Translations under genes and position numbers: made by a program
Assembly (NCBI RefSeq): GCF_001267535.1
Contig: NZ_JRXE01000006.1
Location: 1-64,000 of the forward strand
Source: Winslowiella iniecta
Lineage (GTDB): Bacteria; Pseudomonadota; Gammaproteobacteria; Enterobacterales; Enterobacteriaceae
Direction: 5' to 3'
Length of the DNA: 64,000 bases
Shown: piece after piece, positions 21,447-31,937 of the stretch
Layout: every line of letters begins with the position of its first letter
Numbering within the stretch: position 1 is the first letter of the stretch
Notes under the pieces: model-generated
Databases searched by the model: none
What the model saw: only the letters and a program-made list of their open reading frames with translations
What the model was told of the DNA's origin: nothing

Positions 21447-21931
21447 GTAGCTATCGCAGCCATGGTCGTTGGGTTATCTGGCTCTCCTTTCTGGTGGCGC
21501 TGATACTGCAAATCATGCCCTGGCCGGATCAGTTCTATATGTTCCGGCCATCATGGCTGCTGCTGATTCTGATTTACTGGGTGCTGGCATTGCCGCATCG
21601 GGTTAATGTCGGGAGCGGGTTTTTGATGGGCGGCATTATGGATCTTATCTCCGGCTCCACGCTGGGCGTGCGTGCGCTGGCGCTGAGTATCATCGCCTAC
21701 CTGGTTGCTTTTAAATTCCAGCTTTTCCGCAACCTGGCATTGTGGCAGCAAGCGTTAATGGTTATGGTTTTGTCACTGGCAATGGATGTCATTGTTTTCT
21801 GGGCTGAATTCTTAGTGATCAATGTCTCATTCCGACCAGAAATTTTCTGGAGCAGTGTCGTCGACGGTATTCTCTGGCCCTGGCTATTCTTATTGATGAG
21901 AAAGATTCGCCGTCAATTCGCTGTTCAATAA
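21443..21931 (+). CDS. mreD: Rod shape-determining protein MreD
   Basis: A 162-residue polytopic membrane protein with about five helices that works with MreC. It opens [16 protein letters not shown] and contains [23 protein letters not shown] and ISFRPEIF-like ends typical of the family. It begins with TTG overlapping the mreC stop, so translation is coupled. Confidence 0.97.
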   Translation: MSSYRSHGRWVIWLSFLVALILQIMPWPDQFYMFRPSWLLLILIYWVLALPHRVNVGSGFLMGGIMDLISGSTLGVRALALSIIAYLVAFKFQLFRNLALWQQALMVMVLSLAMDVIVFWAEFLVINVSFRPEIFWSSVVDGILWPWLFLLMRKIRRQFAVQ

Positions 21932-21939
21932 GGACAACT

Positions 21940-22533
21940 ATGCTATCCCTGTATCTTGCTTCCGGTTCACCGCGCCGACGTGAACTGTTGACGCAGCTTG
22001 GCCTGCGTTTTGAACGGCTGTCGACTGAAGTTGAAGAGCGGCGGCGCGACGGTGAGGCTGCCGGGCACTATGTGCAGCGTCTGGCGCGTGATAAAGCGCT
22101 GGCGGGTGTGGCGGTTGCCGAGCAGGATTTGCCGGTGCTCGGGGCCGATACTATTGTGGTGCTGAACGGCGAAGTGCTGGAAAAGCCTCAGGATCAACAG
22201 CATGCCCGCGAAATGCTGGCGAAGCTTTCGGGTGCCACCCATCAGGTGATGACCGCTGTAGCGCTGGCCGACCGCCAGCAGGTGATCGATTGTCTGGTCA
22301 CCACTGACGTGACTTTCCGCATATTATCTGCGGAGGATATTGCCAGTTATGTCGCCAGCGGTGAACCGATGGATAAAGCTGGTGCCTATGGGATTCAGGG
22401 ATTTGGCGGCAACTTTGTCAGAAAAATTAATGGCAGTTATCACGCAGTTGTTGGGCTACCTCTGGTTGAGACAGCAGAGCTGTTCAGCCACTTCCAGTCC
22501 CTGCGTGAACTGAGAGGACAACATGACGGCTGA
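21940..22533 (+). CDS. yhdE: dTTP/UTP pyrophosphatase (Maf family, YhdE)
   Basis: A 197-residue Maf-type nucleotide pyrophosphatase that hydrolyses dTTP, UTP and modified pyrimidine triphosphates. It begins [17 protein letters not shown], has [14 protein letters not shown] with a catalytic Asp, and [27 protein letters not shown] near the end. It overlaps rng by 11 bases and follows mreD by eight. Confidence 0.96.
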   Translation: MLSLYLASGSPRRRELLTQLGLRFERLSTEVEERRRDGEAAGHYVQRLARDKALAGVAVAEQDLPVLGADTIVVLNGEVLEKPQDQQHAREMLAKLSGATHQVMTAVALADRQQVIDCLVTTDVTFRILSAEDIASYVASGEPMDKAGAYGIQGFGGNFVRKINGSYHAVVGLPLVETAELFSHFQSLRELRGQHDG

Positions 22534-23992
22534 ATTGCTGGTTAACGTTACACCATCGGAAACGCGGGTTGCGTATATCGATGGTGGGATTCTGCAAGAG
22601 ATTCATATCGAGCGCGAAGCGCGTCGCGGGATTGTCGGAAATATCTACAAGGGTCGCGTTAGCCGGGTATTACCGGGCATGCAGGCGGCTTTTGTCGATA
22701 TTGGGCTGGATAAAGCCGCATTTTTGCACGCTTCTGACATTATGCCGCATACCGAATGCGTTGCCGGTGAAGAGCAGAAAAATTTCAGCGTGCGCGATAT
22801 CTCCGAGCTGGTGCGTCAGGGCCAGGATTTGATGGTGCAGGTGGTGAAAGATCCGCTGGGTACCAAAGGTGCGCGCCTGACTACCGATATTACCCTGCCG
22901 TCGCGCTACCTGGTGTTTATGCCTGGCGCTTCGCATGTTGGCGTTTCACAGCGCATTGAAAGTGAAACTGAGCGCGACCGCCTGAAAGCGGTGGTCTCGG
23001 CCTACTGCGACGAGCTGGGTGGCTATATTATCCGCACTGCGGCTGAAGGCGTCGGCGAAGATGAGCTGGCATCGGATGCGGCTTTCCTTAAGCGCTTATG
23101 GACAAAGGTCATCGAGCGGAAGAAGCGCAATCAGACGCGCTGCCGCCTGTATGGTGAAGTGGCCTTATCGCAACGCGTATTGCGCGACTTTGCCGGTGCG
23201 GCGCTTGATCGGGTGCGCATTGATTCACGTCTGACCTTCGAACATCTGGTGGAGTTCACCAGCGAATATATTCCGGAGATGACCGATAAGCTTGAGCTGT
23301 ATACCGGCAAGCAACCGATCTTCGATCTGTATGATGTTGAAAACGAAATTCAGCGTTCGCTGGATCGCAAAGTGGAACTGAAATCGGGTGGCTACCTGAT
23401 TATCGATCAGACCGAAGCGATGACCACCGTTGATATCAATACCGGCGCGTTTGTCGGCCATCGCAATCTTGATGAAACCATCTTCAATACCAATATCGAA
23501 GCGACGCAGGCGATAGCCCGCCAGCTGCGCTTACGTAATCTGGGCGGCATTATTATTATCGACTTTATCGATATGAATAATGAGGATCATCGTCGCCGCG
23601 TACTGCACTCGCTGGAAACCGCGATGAGCAAGGATCGGGTGAAAACCGGCATTAACGGCTTCTCTCAGCTTGGGCTGGTGGAGATGACGCGTAAGCGTAC
23701 CCGTGAAAGTATCGAGCATGTGCTCTGTCGCGACTGCCCGGTGTGTAAAGGGCGCGGCACGTTAAAAACGGTCGAAACCGTCTGTTACGAGATCATGCGC
23801 GAGATCGTTCGCGTACATCACGCTTACGACTCCGATCGCTTCCTGGTGTATGTCTCGCCGGCAGTGGGGGAAGCGCTGAAGAGTGAAGAGTCTCACGCGC
23901 TGGCGGAAGTGGAAATTTTCGTCGGCAAACAGGTCAAAGTCCAGGTCGAACCGCTCTATACTCAGGAGCAGTTTGATGTGGTGATGATGTAA
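22523..23992 (+). CDS. rng: Ribonuclease G
   Basis: A 489-residue endoribonuclease that matures the 5' end of 16S rRNA and turns over some mRNAs. It has an S1 domain ([23 protein letters not shown], about 35-60), an RNase H-like/DNase I-like catalytic core with [14 protein letters not shown] and IIIDFIDM holding the metal-binding aspartates, and the zinc link CRDCPVCKG. It lacks the long RNase E scaffold tail. The length matches E. coli RNase G. Confidence 0.98.
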   Translation: MTAELLVNVTPSETRVAYIDGGILQEIHIEREARRGIVGNIYKGRVSRVLPGMQAAFVDIGLDKAAFLHASDIMPHTECVAGEEQKNFSVRDISELVRQGQDLMVQVVKDPLGTKGARLTTDITLPSRYLVFMPGASHVGVSQRIESETERDRLKAVVSAYCDELGGYIIRTAAEGVGEDELASDAAFLKRLWTKVIERKKRNQTRCRLYGEVALSQRVLRDFAGAALDRVRIDSRLTFEHLVEFTSEYIPEMTDKLELYTGKQPIFDLYDVENEIQRSLDRKVELKSGGYLIIDQTEAMTTVDINTGAFVGHRNLDETIFNTNIEATQAIARQLRLRNLGGIIIIDFIDMNNEDHRRRVLHSLETAMSKDRVKTGINGFSQLGLVEMTRKRTRESIEHVLCRDCPVCKGRGTLKTVETVCYEIMREIVRVHHAYDSDRFLVYVSPAVGEALKSEESHALAEVEIFVGKQVKVQVEPLYTQEQFDVVMM

Positions 23993-24005
23993 ATGCTTAT
24001 CCCTT

Positions 24006-24035
24006 GTAGAAGCGGCGTTATCGCCGCCCGTTGCA
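24006..24035 (+). repeat. Half copy of the GTAGGGG...CCCCTAC palindromic element
   Basis: GTAGAAGCGGCGTTATCGCCGCCCGTTGCA matches the left half of the three complete copies at 29411, 29509 and 39009, including the inner GGCG-loop-CGCC hairpin. The right half is missing. It lies between rng and yhdP. Confidence 0.65.
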
Positions 24036-24081
24036 TCAAGCCGTACCGCAGTTTACACAGATTTAAAACAAGGAGAGGTGA

Positions 24082-27000
24082 GTGAGGCAGTGGCCGAGGA
24101 TCCTGTTATTAACAGGCGCAACATTGATCGTATTGGTTGCGCTGCTGGTCAGTGGCTTGCGATTAGTGATGCCGCATATGGACAGCTATCGCGCCTCGAT
24201 CCTCAACACCCTCTCATCTGCCAGCGGTTTACCGATTGACGCCAGTGCCTTGCACGGCAGCTGGCAAACCTTCGGCCCCACCCTGGATGTCAGAGACGTC
24301 AGTGTCAGCCTGAAAGATGGCGGGCAACTGAACATTGATCGGGTCACCCTGGCGCTGGACGTCTGGCAGTCGCTGCTGCACGCCCGCTGGCAGTTCCGCG
24401 ATCTGACCTTCTGGCAGATGCACCTCACCACTAATACACCGCTGGTGTCCGGCGACAGTAACAGCAACAGCTTTAAAAGCGATAAGATCAGCGATCTGTT
24501 TTTACGCCAGTTCGACCACTTTGATCTGCGTGACAGCAGCATCAGTTTTCTGACGCCTTCCGGCCAGCGCGCTGAACTGGCTATCCCGAAACTCACCTGG
24601 CTTAACGAAAAAGCGCGCCATCGTGCCGAGGGCGAAGTGAGCCTCTCCAGTCTGACAGGCCAGCACGGTGTGGTGCAGGTGCGACTCGATCTTAATGATA
24701 ATAATGGGTTACTTAACAACGGCCGCATCTGGATGCAGGCCGATGATGTTGATGTTAAACCCTGGCTCGGTCAGTGGATGCGCGATAACACCAGTCTGGA
24801 TAGCGCCCGCTTTAGTCTGGCGGCCTGGGTTAGCCTGAAAGAGGGCAACGTGTATGACGGTGATATCTGGCTGAAACAGGGCGGCGCAACCTGGCAGGGC
24901 GACCAACGTGGGCATCGTCTGGATGTTGATAATGTCACCGCACACGTCACGCGGGTGAACAGCGGCTGGGCGATTAGGGTGCCGGAAACCAATCTGCAAA
25001 CTGACGGCGGAGCCTGGCCGAAAGGGCAGTTCTCGCTGCTCTGGCAGCCGGAAAGCGGTTTGCTGCCGGGGCCGGATCACAGTGAAGAGCTGCGGGTGCG
25101 GGCAACCCAGTTAGATATTAAATACCTCGAACCACTGATACCGCTGTTCGCCAGGTTATCCCCCCAACTGCTGGAAAACTGGCGCACCATTCATCCGCGT
25201 GGGCAGATTGATGCGCTGGCGGTGGATGTGCCGCTCAAACAGCCGGAACGGACGCGTTTTCAGGCCCACTGGCAAAACCTGAGCTGGCAGCAGTGGCAGT
25301 TGTTGCCTGCCATGGAGCATTTTAACGGTTCTCTCTCCGGCGGTGTGGCGCATGGCAGGCTGCAACTGGATGTCGCCGATGCCCGGTTACCCTACGGTGA
25401 TATGTTCCGCGCGCCGCTGGAGATTCAGCAGGCCACCGGTGCCATCGACTGGCACTACAGCGATCAGGGGCTGAGCTTAAGCGGCAAAGATCTGGACGTG
25501 AAAGCGCGTTCCCTGTGGGCGAAAGGCGATTTTAACTACAGTCAGCCGAAGGATCAGCCACCGCGCCTCGATATCCTTGCCGGGATTAATGTGACGGATG
25601 CCGGTGATGCCTGGCGCTATTTCCCGGAACCCTTGATGGGCAAGTCGCTGACCGACTATCTGAGCGGGGCGATTAAAGGCGGTCAGGTACAGAATGCGTC
25701 GCTGATTTTTGCCGGTAACCCGCAGAAGTTCCCATTTAAGCACAGTGACGGCATGTTCGAAGTGTGGGTACCGCTGCGCAATGCCCATTATGAGTTTGAA
25801 CCCGGCTGGCCGACGCTGAATAACCTCGCTATCGACCTCGATTTCGTGAATGACGGACTGTGGATGAACGCGCCACAGGCGATGCTGGGTAAAGTGCAGG
25901 GCAAAAATGTTACCGCAGTGATCCCGGACTATCTGAAAGAGAAACTGATTATCGATGGTGATATTCGCGGTGCCGGACCTGACGTTCGCGACTATTTTAA
26001 TCAGTCACCGTTGAAGTCGACGCTTGGCGCGGCGCTTGATGAGCTGCAGATTGGCGGCGATGTAAGTGGTCGCTTACATCTCGATATCCCGCTGGACGGT
26101 GAGCAGGTGCGTGCCAGCGGAGAAGTGGCGCTGAACAACAATACACTGCTGATTAAGCCACTGGAAAGCACGCTTAGCCAGCTTACCGGACGGTTCCGCT
26201 ATGACAACGGCAATCTACAAAGCGATGAGATGAACGCCAGCTGGTTTGGTCAGCCTGTTGGCGTCAATTTTAATACCGTTGAAGGTGATAAAAACTACCG
26301 GATTGGCGTTAACCTGAAAGGCAACTGGCAGCCGGCGAAAATCGATATATTGCCGGAGCCCATTGCTGACCAATTACAGGGCAGCGCGGCGTGGAATGGC
26401 AAAGTGGCGATTGTCCTGCCGCACGCTGGTGGCGCGAACTACGATATTAATATCGATGGCGACCTGAAAAATGTCAGTAGTCACTTACCCTCTCCACTGG
26501 ATAAACGCTCGGGCAGCGCGTTGCCGCTTAACGTAACAGCTAAAGGGAATCTGAAAAGTTTCGATCTCAGTGGTGTTGTGGGTGAAAGCCATCGTTTTAA
26601 CAGTCGCTGGTTACTGGGTAAGCAATTACGGGTTGATCGCGGCATCCTCGTCAACGACAGCAAAACCACGCCAGCCTTACCGGATACTTCCGGCATGGTA
26701 TTAAATCTGCCGCCGCTGGATGGTGAAGCCTGGCTTGGATTGATGGCGGGCGGCGCTAAGGGACAGTCGGGCAGCGGCTATCTGCCGGGCAATATTATTT
26801 TGCGCACTCCGGCGTTGAATCTGGTGGGTCAGCAATGGCGTGACCTGGATGTCAGCATCAACCAGACGGTTTCCGGTGACACGCAAGTGAAGGCAACCGG
26901 GCACGAAATCCGTGGTTCGCTGGATATTGCACGTAACGCACCGTGGCGCGCGCATCTCAACTACCTTTATTACAATCCGCAGTTTGCCAGCAGCGAAAAT

Positions 27001-27879
27001 GGCAGTGCGTCGCCGCTGCCCGCTGACAGTAGCGCGATCGATTTCAGCCGCTGGCCCGCGCTGGACGCGGTTTGTGACGAGTGCTGGATTCGCGGGCAGA
27101 AGTTTGGTCGTGTGCAGGCGATGCTGACGCCGAAAAACGATACCCTGACGTTGACCAACGGTTTGATCGACAGTGGCAGTGCGCGACTGACGGTTAACGG
27201 CGCATGGGTTAATCGGCCGGGCGAACAGCGTACTTCATTAAAAGGCCAGCTGAGCGGGCAGAAAATTAACGATGCCTCCAACTGGTTTGGCGTGAGTACG
27301 CCGCTGCGCGATGCGCCGTTTAATATCGACTATGACTTACACTGGCGTGCTGCGCCGTGGCAGCCAGCGCCTGAGAGTCTGAGCGGCGTGTTGAAAAGTC
27401 ATTTTGGCAAAGGTGAAATTGCTGACGTGAGCACCGGTCGCGCCGGACAGCTGCTGCGACTGGTCAGTTTTGACGCCCTGCTGCGCAAACTGCGCCTCGA
27501 TTTTAGTGACACCTTTAGTCAGGGATTCTGGTTTGACTCGATTAACGGCACCGCATGGATTGAAAATGGCGTAATGCGTACCGACAACCTGCTGGTGGAT
27601 GGTCTTGAAGCGGATATTGCCATGCAGGGCAAGCTGGATTTGGTTAAACGCCAGATTGATATGCAAGCGGTGGTGGCACCGGAAATTTCCGCCACCGTCG
27701 GCGTGGCTGCCGCATTTGTGGTCAATCCGGTGGTGGGTGCGGCAGTATTTGCCGCCAGCAAGGTGCTCGGACCGCTGTGGAATAAGATTTCTGTCCTGCG
27801 TTATCACATCAGCGGGCCTATCGATAAGCCCGTAATCAACGAAGTGTTACGCAAGCCGCGTGAAAACAGCGCAAAGTGA
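24082..27879 (+). CDS. yhdP: AsmA-like envelope lipid-transport protein YhdP
   Basis: A 1,265-residue protein with one N-terminal membrane anchor (about 7-27) and a very long repetitive beta-strand periplasmic part, ending in an AsmA C-terminal domain (LLVDGLEADIAMQGKLDL, AAFVVNPVVGAAVFAASKVLG). AsmA-like proteins such as YhdP and TamB bridge inner and outer membrane and move phospholipids. It starts with GTG after a strong AGGAGAGG site. The length is almost the E. coli one (1,266). It lies upstream of tldD as in E. coli. Confidence 0.95.
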   Translation: MRQWPRILLLTGATLIVLVALLVSGLRLVMPHMDSYRASILNTLSSASGLPIDASALHGSWQTFGPTLDVRDVSVSLKDGGQLNIDRVTLALDVWQSLLHARWQFRDLTFWQMHLTTNTPLVSGDSNSNSFKSDKISDLFLRQFDHFDLRDSSISFLTPSGQRAELAIPKLTWLNEKARHRAEGEVSLSSLTGQHGVVQVRLDLNDNNGLLNNGRIWMQADDVDVKPWLGQWMRDNTSLDSARFSLAAWVSLKEGNVYDGDIWLKQGGATWQGDQRGHRLDVDNVTAHVTRVNSGWAIRVPETNLQTDGGAWPKGQFSLLWQPESGLLPGPDHSEELRVRATQLDIKYLEPLIPLFARLSPQLLENWRTIHPRGQIDALAVDVPLKQPERTRFQAHWQNLSWQQWQLLPAMEHFNGSLSGGVAHGRLQLDVADARLPYGDMFRAPLEIQQATGAIDWHYSDQGLSLSGKDLDVKARSLWAKGDFNYSQPKDQPPRLDILAGINVTDAGDAWRYFPEPLMGKSLTDYLSGAIKGGQVQNASLIFAGNPQKFPFKHSDGMFEVWVPLRNAHYEFEPGWPTLNNLAIDLDFVNDGLWMNAPQAMLGKVQGKNVTAVIPDYLKEKLIIDGDIRGAGPDVRDYFNQSPLKSTLGAALDELQIGGDVSGRLHLDIPLDGEQVRASGEVALNNNTLLIKPLESTLSQLTGRFRYDNGNLQSDEMNASWFGQPVGVNFNTVEGDKNYRIGVNLKGNWQPAKIDILPEPIADQLQGSAAWNGKVAIVLPHAGGANYDINIDGDLKNVSSHLPSPLDKRSGSALPLNVTAKGNLKSFDLSGVVGESHRFNSRWLLGKQLRVDRGILVNDSKTTPALPDTSGMVLNLPPLDGEAWLGLMAGGAKGQSGSGYLPGNIILRTPALNLVGQQWRDLDVSINQTVSGDTQVKATGHEIRGSLDIARNAPWRAHLNYLYYNPQFASSENGSASPLPADSSAIDFSRWPALDAVCDECWIRGQKFGRVQAMLTPKNDTLTLTNGLIDSGSARLTVNGAWVNRPGEQRTSLKGQLSGQKINDASNWFGVSTPLRDAPFNIDYDLHWRAAPWQPAPESLSGVLKSHFGKGEIADVSTGRAGQLLRLVSFDALLRKLRLDFSDTFSQGFWFDSINGTAWIENGVMRTDNLLVDGLEADIAMQGKLDLVKRQIDMQAVVAPEISATVGVAAAFVVNPVVGAAVFAASKVLGPLWNKISVLRYHISGPIDKPVINEVLRKPRENSAK

Positions 27880-27943
27880 ATTTGACGGCGCTGGTGAATT
27901 ACCGCAGGCTATAACTATATTGTCACACAACGAGTGAGAAACG

Positions 27944-29389
27944 ATGAGTCTGAATCTGGTAAGTGAGCAGTTACTAACTGCTAACAACATTAATCATCAG
28001 GATCTATTTACCCTTTTAGGGCAGCTTTCAGAACGTCGACTGGATTACGCCGATCTCTATTTCCAATCCAGCTACCATGAATCCTGGGTGCTGGAAGACC
28101 GCATCATCAAAGATGGCTCGTATAACATTGACCAGGGTGTCGGCGTTCGGGCGATCAGCGGAGAGAAAACCGGCTTTGCTTACGCTGACCAGATCACCCT
28201 GAATGCGCTGACGCAAAGCGCCAATGCCGCGCGCAGCATCGTGCGTGAACAGGGCGACGGCAGAACCAAAACCCTCGGTGCGGTAGCGCATCGTCCGCTC
28301 TACCCGGCGCTTGATCCGTTACAGAGTCTGTCACGGGAAGAGAAAATCGCCCTGCTGCACCGCGTCGACAGCGCAGCGCGTGCTGCTGATAAGCGAGTGC
28401 AGGAAGTGACCGCCAGCCTGAGCGGCGTCTATGAACTGGTACTGGTGGCGGCTACTGATGGTACGCTGGCCACCGATGTTCGCCCACTGGTGCGCCTGTC
28501 TGTCAGTGTGCAGGTCGAAGATGACGGTAAGCGCGAGCGCGGTTCCGCTGGCGGCGGCGGTCGTAGCGGCTATGAATTCTTCCTCGCCGATGAAAATGGT
28601 GAAGTGCGTGCCGAAGCCTGGGCGCGTGAAGCGGTGCGCATGGCGCTGGTCAATCTCTCTGCTATCGCCGCGCCAGCCGGAACCATTCCGGTGGTGCTGG
28701 GTGCTGGCTGGCCTGGTGTGTTGCTGCATGAAGCGGTCGGTCACGGTCTGGAAGGTGATTTCAATCGTCGTGGCACGTCGGTGTTCAGCGGCCAGATGGG
28801 GCAGCTGGTGGCTTCAGAGCTGTGTACCGTGGTGGATGATGGCACCATTGATGGCCTGCGCGGTTCATTGGCTATTGATGATGAAGGCGTACCGGGCCAG
28901 TACAACGTGCTGATTGAAAACGGTATTCTCAAAGGCTATATGCAGGATAAGCTCAACGCGCGGCTGATGGGGGTTAATCCGACCGGTAATGGCCGTCGCG
29001 AATCTTATGCTCATTTGCCGATGCCGCGTATGACCAACACCTATATGCTGGCGGGTCAGTCGACGCCGCAGGATATTATCGAAAGCGTTGAGTATGGCCT
29101 GTATGCGCCGAACTTTGGCGGCGGCCAGGTGGATATCACTTCTGGCAAGTTTGTCTTCTCAACCTCTGAAGCTTATCTGATTGAGAATGGCAAAGTGACG
29201 AAGCCGGTGAAAGGCGCCACGCTGATCGGTTCCGGTATTGAAGCGATGCAGCAAATCTCGATGGTGGGTAATGACCTGGCGCTGGATAAAGGCGTGGGCG
29301 TTTGCGGTAAAGAAGGACAAAGCCTGCCGGTGGGAGTCGGCCAGCCAACGCTGAAACTGGATAAGCTGACGGTGGGCGGAACCGCCTGA
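27944..29389 (+). CDS. tldD: Metalloprotease TldD
   Basis: A 481-residue zinc protease that works as TldD/TldE heterodimer; it processes the microcin B17 precursor and degrades the CcdA antitoxin. The metal motif HEAVGH (262-267) in [13 protein letters not shown] is present, and [22 protein letters not shown] closes the C-terminal domain. The partner tldE (pmbA) is not in this window. Confidence 0.97.
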   Translation: MSLNLVSEQLLTANNINHQDLFTLLGQLSERRLDYADLYFQSSYHESWVLEDRIIKDGSYNIDQGVGVRAISGEKTGFAYADQITLNALTQSANAARSIVREQGDGRTKTLGAVAHRPLYPALDPLQSLSREEKIALLHRVDSAARAADKRVQEVTASLSGVYELVLVAATDGTLATDVRPLVRLSVSVQVEDDGKRERGSAGGGGRSGYEFFLADENGEVRAEAWAREAVRMALVNLSAIAAPAGTIPVVLGAGWPGVLLHEAVGHGLEGDFNRRGTSVFSGQMGQLVASELCTVVDDGTIDGLRGSLAIDDEGVPGQYNVLIENGILKGYMQDKLNARLMGVNPTGNGRRESYAHLPMPRMTNTYMLAGQSTPQDIIESVEYGLYAPNFGGGQVDITSGKFVFSTSEAYLIENGKVTKPVKGATLIGSGIEAMQQISMVGNDLALDKGVGVCGKEGQSLPVGVGQPTLKLDKLTVGGTA

Positions 29390-29410
29390 TATTGCAAACA
29401 GATACAACCC

Positions 29411-29494
29411 GTAGGGGAGGCGTTCTCGCCGCCCGTGCCGAGGTTTTTGCACGCTGCATACCTTTATGACGGGAGCCGAAAACGGCTCCCCTAC
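29411..29494 (+). repeat. Palindromic repeat element, copy 1 (84 bp)
   Basis: The element begins GTAGGGGAGGCG and ends CGGCTCCCCTAC, so its ends are inverted repeats. Inside are an arm GGCGTTCTCGCCGCC and a second arm GGGAGCCGAAAACGGCTCCC, each able to form a hairpin. It lies between tldD and aaeR and is followed 15 bases later by copy 2, each copy preceded by ACAGATACAACCC. Confidence 0.85.
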
Positions 29495-29508
29495 AACAGA
29501 TACAACCC

Positions 29509-29591
29509 GTAGGGGCGGCGTTCTCGGCGCCCGTGTCGAGGGTTTGCACCCGACATGCCATCAGGACGGGTGCTGAAAACGGCTCTCTTAC
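29509..29591 (+). repeat. Palindromic repeat element, copy 2 (83 bp)
   Basis: A near copy of the preceding element (GTAGGGGCGGCGTTCTCGGCGCCCG, then TTTGCACCCGACATGCCATCAGGACGGGTGCTG), more diverged at its right end (CTCTTAC instead of CCCCTAC). Its last four bases overlap the aaeR stop codon, so the aaeR reading frame ends inside the element. Confidence 0.8.
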
Positions 29592-30505
29592 AGCTTACGG
29601 TGCTCCTGATAAAGCGTTCCTACCTGTTCAAAATACTCCGTCAGATAATTAATACACACCTGAACCTTCAGCGGTAACTTATCTTTCTGGGTATACACCG
29701 CGTAAACCGGTCGCGGATCAGACTGATACTGGCTAAACAGTATTTCAACGTCTCCGGCATTAATCTCATCAATCACCCACATCAGTGGCACATAGGCGAT
29801 TCCGGTGCCGGATTTCAGCCAGCGCGTCAGGGTTTGCGAATCATTAGTGACAAAGCGACCCTGCGGTGAAACACGGATAGCGGTGCCTTCCGGCGCGATT
29901 AGCTCAAAATCGTTATCCGGGCGAACGCTGTACTCCAGCCAGGAGAAGTTGCCGATATCCCCCGGCTTTTCCGGCGCGCCGTGCTGTGCGAGAAAGCTTT
30001 TCGCCGCGCACACCACCATCGGCATGGAACCGAGACGCTTTGAGAACAGGCTGGAATCCTGCAAGGCACCGACGCGGATCACCAGGTCAAGGCCATCGGC
30101 AATCAGATCCGGCGCCGGAATGCCGGTCACCAGATTAACCGTCAGACCGGGATATTCACGCAGCATTTCGGCGGTCATGGTCGCGAGGACGTTCTGCGCC
30201 ATCGTCGATGAACTGCCAATTCTCAGTGTACCAATCGGCGTATTGTTAAAGGCATACAGCTGTTCATGCACCTCCTGCGCCTCAAACAACATGCGACGGC
30301 AGCCCTGAAAATAAATTTTCCCGGCTTCAGTCAGGCCGATGCTACGAGTACTGCGATTCAGCAGCTTAACCTGCAACTCATCTTCCAGTTTTGCCACGAT
30401 CTGGCTGATTGAGGAGACACTCATTTGCAACTGACGCGCAGCGGCAGTAAATGAACCCAATTCAACCACTTTAGCGAAAACCGACATGCCTTTTAGTCTT
30501 TCCAT
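29588..30505 (-). CDS. aaeR: LysR-family regulator of the aae efflux operon
   Basis: A 305-residue LysR-type regulator. The helix-turn-helix is at about 19-40 (GSFTAAARQLQMSVSSISQIVAKLE) and the C-terminal effector domain runs from about 90. In E. coli AaeR activates aaeXAB in response to aromatic carboxylic acids such as p-hydroxybenzoate. It is divergent from aaeX with a CRP-like site between, and its stop lies inside a palindromic element. Confidence 0.93.
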   Translation of the reverse strand: MERLKGMSVFAKVVELGSFTAAARQLQMSVSSISQIVAKLEDELQVKLLNRSTRSIGLTEAGKIYFQGCRRMLFEAQEVHEQLYAFNNTPIGTLRIGSSSTMAQNVLATMTAEMLREYPGLTVNLVTGIPAPDLIADGLDLVIRVGALQDSSLFSKRLGSMPMVVCAAKSFLAQHGAPEKPGDIGNFSWLEYSVRPDNDFELIAPEGTAIRVSPQGRFVTNDSQTLTRWLKSGTGIAYVPLMWVIDEINAGDVEILFSQYQSDPRPVYAVYTQKDKLPLKVQVCINYLTEYFEQVGTLYQEHRKL

Positions 30506-30520
30506 TATTCACTCTGGCTT

Positions 30521-30542
30521 AAAAGTGATTTAGATCACAATA
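30521..30542. promoter_or_regulatory. CRP-like site in the aaeR-aaeX gap
   Basis: AAAGTGATTTAGATCACAA contains the palindrome GTGAT-N4-ATCAC, a close match to the CRP consensus. It sits about 16 bases upstream of the aaeR ATG, so it could influence aaeR rather than aaeX. This is inferred from the sequence only. Confidence 0.5.
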
Positions 30543-30782
30543 TGTAGAAAACTTATAGTCATGCGCGTTACTATATAGCTGCCGGGTCACCGTCTGGTTA
30601 CTCACCCCTTGCCAATAATGCTTAATGTTAATCTATCATTAAGTCACGGTTCTGATTTTCGTCTGACAGTTTACCTGTCGCCCGACCATCATCAACCTGT
30701 AACGTGTAGACACCTGAAATATCGGCGGCGCATTTTTTTGGCAAAACGGACCCACCCGGCACTGTATGCAAAAGGATAAGAG

Positions 30783-30986
30783 ATGAGTGTGCTTCCGGTT
30801 ATTGTCGTATTCGGGCTTTCGTTTCCGCCCATATTCTTTGAGATTATCGTCGCGCTGATGCTGTTCTGGCTGGTGCGTCGCGTGCTGATGCCCACAGGAA
30901 TCTATGATTTAGTCTGGCATCCGGCACTGTTTAACACAGCGCTGTTTTGCTGCCTGTTTTATCTGGTATCCCGTCTGTTCGTCTGA
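30783..30986 (+). CDS. aaeX: Small membrane protein AaeX
   Basis: A 67-residue protein with two membrane helices; it opens [20 protein letters not shown] and contains [30 protein letters not shown], the typical DUF1656 pattern. It is the first gene of aaeXAB, and its role is unknown though always linked to this efflux pair. aaeA starts seven bases after its stop. Confidence 0.95.
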   Translation: MSVLPVIVVFGLSFPPIFFEIIVALMLFWLVRRVLMPTGIYDLVWHPALFNTALFCCLFYLVSRLFV

Positions 30987-30993
30987 GGTCATA

Positions 30994-31926
30994 GTGAAAG
31001 CTCTAATAAGAAAAATCGCCCGTTATGCGATCACCCTACTGCTGGTTATCATCGCTGTGTTTGTTATCTTCCGCGCCTGGGTGTTCTACACCGAATCGCC
31101 GTGGACGCGTGATGCTAAATTTACCGCTGATGTGGTGGCGATTGCGCCTGACGTCACCGGGCTGATCACCGATGTGCGCGTGCATGACAACCAGCTGGTG
31201 AAGCAGGGTGATGTGCTGTTCACCATTGATATGCCGCGTTTCCAGAAAGCACTGGATGAGGCAGAAGCGGATGTCGCCTACTATCAGGCGCTGGTCAGTG
31301 AAAAACGCCGTGAAGCCGGACGCCGCAATCAGCTGGGCGTGTCGGCCATGTCGCGTGAAGCGATTGAACAGTCCAATAGCGATCTGCAAACCAGCGAGCA
31401 TCAGCTGGCTAAAGCGCAGGCCACGCGCGATCTGGCACGACTCGATCTGGATCGTACCGTGATCCGTGCGCCATCCAATGGCTGGGTCACCAACCTTAAC
31501 GTGTATAACGGTGAATTTATCACCCGTGGTTCAACCGCGGTGGCGCTGGTGAAACAGGATAGCTTCTATATTCTTGCCTATATGGAAGAGACCAAGCTGG
31601 AAGGGGTGCGTCCGGGCTACCGTGTAGAAATCACCCCGCTGGGCAGCAGCAAAGTGCTGCGCGGCACCGTCGACAGCGTCGCTGCGGGTGTTACCAACAG
31701 CAGCAGCACCGTTGACAGTAAAGGAATGGCGACCATCGACTCTAACCTTGAGTGGGTGCGTCTGGCACAGCGTGTGCCGGTGAAAATCCATCTGGATCAG
31801 CAGCCTGGCAATCTTTACCCTTCAGGCACCACCGCAACCGTGGTGGTGACCGGTGCAACAGATCGGAAAAACGAGCAACTACCGCCGCTGGCCAGGTTCT
31901 TGCAACGCTTGCGTGAGTTCGGCTAA
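30994..31926 (+). CDS. aaeA: Aromatic carboxylic acid efflux membrane-fusion protein AaeA
   Basis: A 310-residue HlyD/EmrA-type periplasmic adaptor. One membrane anchor (about 12-32) is followed by the lipoyl half [30 protein letters not shown], an alpha-hairpin (about 85-145) and the second half [22 protein letters not shown]. It links the AaeB pump to an outer-membrane channel. It starts with GTG. Confidence 0.96.
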   Translation: MKALIRKIARYAITLLLVIIAVFVIFRAWVFYTESPWTRDAKFTADVVAIAPDVTGLITDVRVHDNQLVKQGDVLFTIDMPRFQKALDEAEADVAYYQALVSEKRREAGRRNQLGVSAMSREAIEQSNSDLQTSEHQLAKAQATRDLARLDLDRTVIRAPSNGWVTNLNVYNGEFITRGSTAVALVKQDSFYILAYMEETKLEGVRPGYRVEITPLGSSKVLRGTVDSVAAGVTNSSSTVDSKGMATIDSNLEWVRLAQRVPVKIHLDQQPGNLYPSGTTATVVVTGATDRKNEQLPPLARFLQRLREFG

Positions 31927-31937
31927 GCGGAGGCAAT

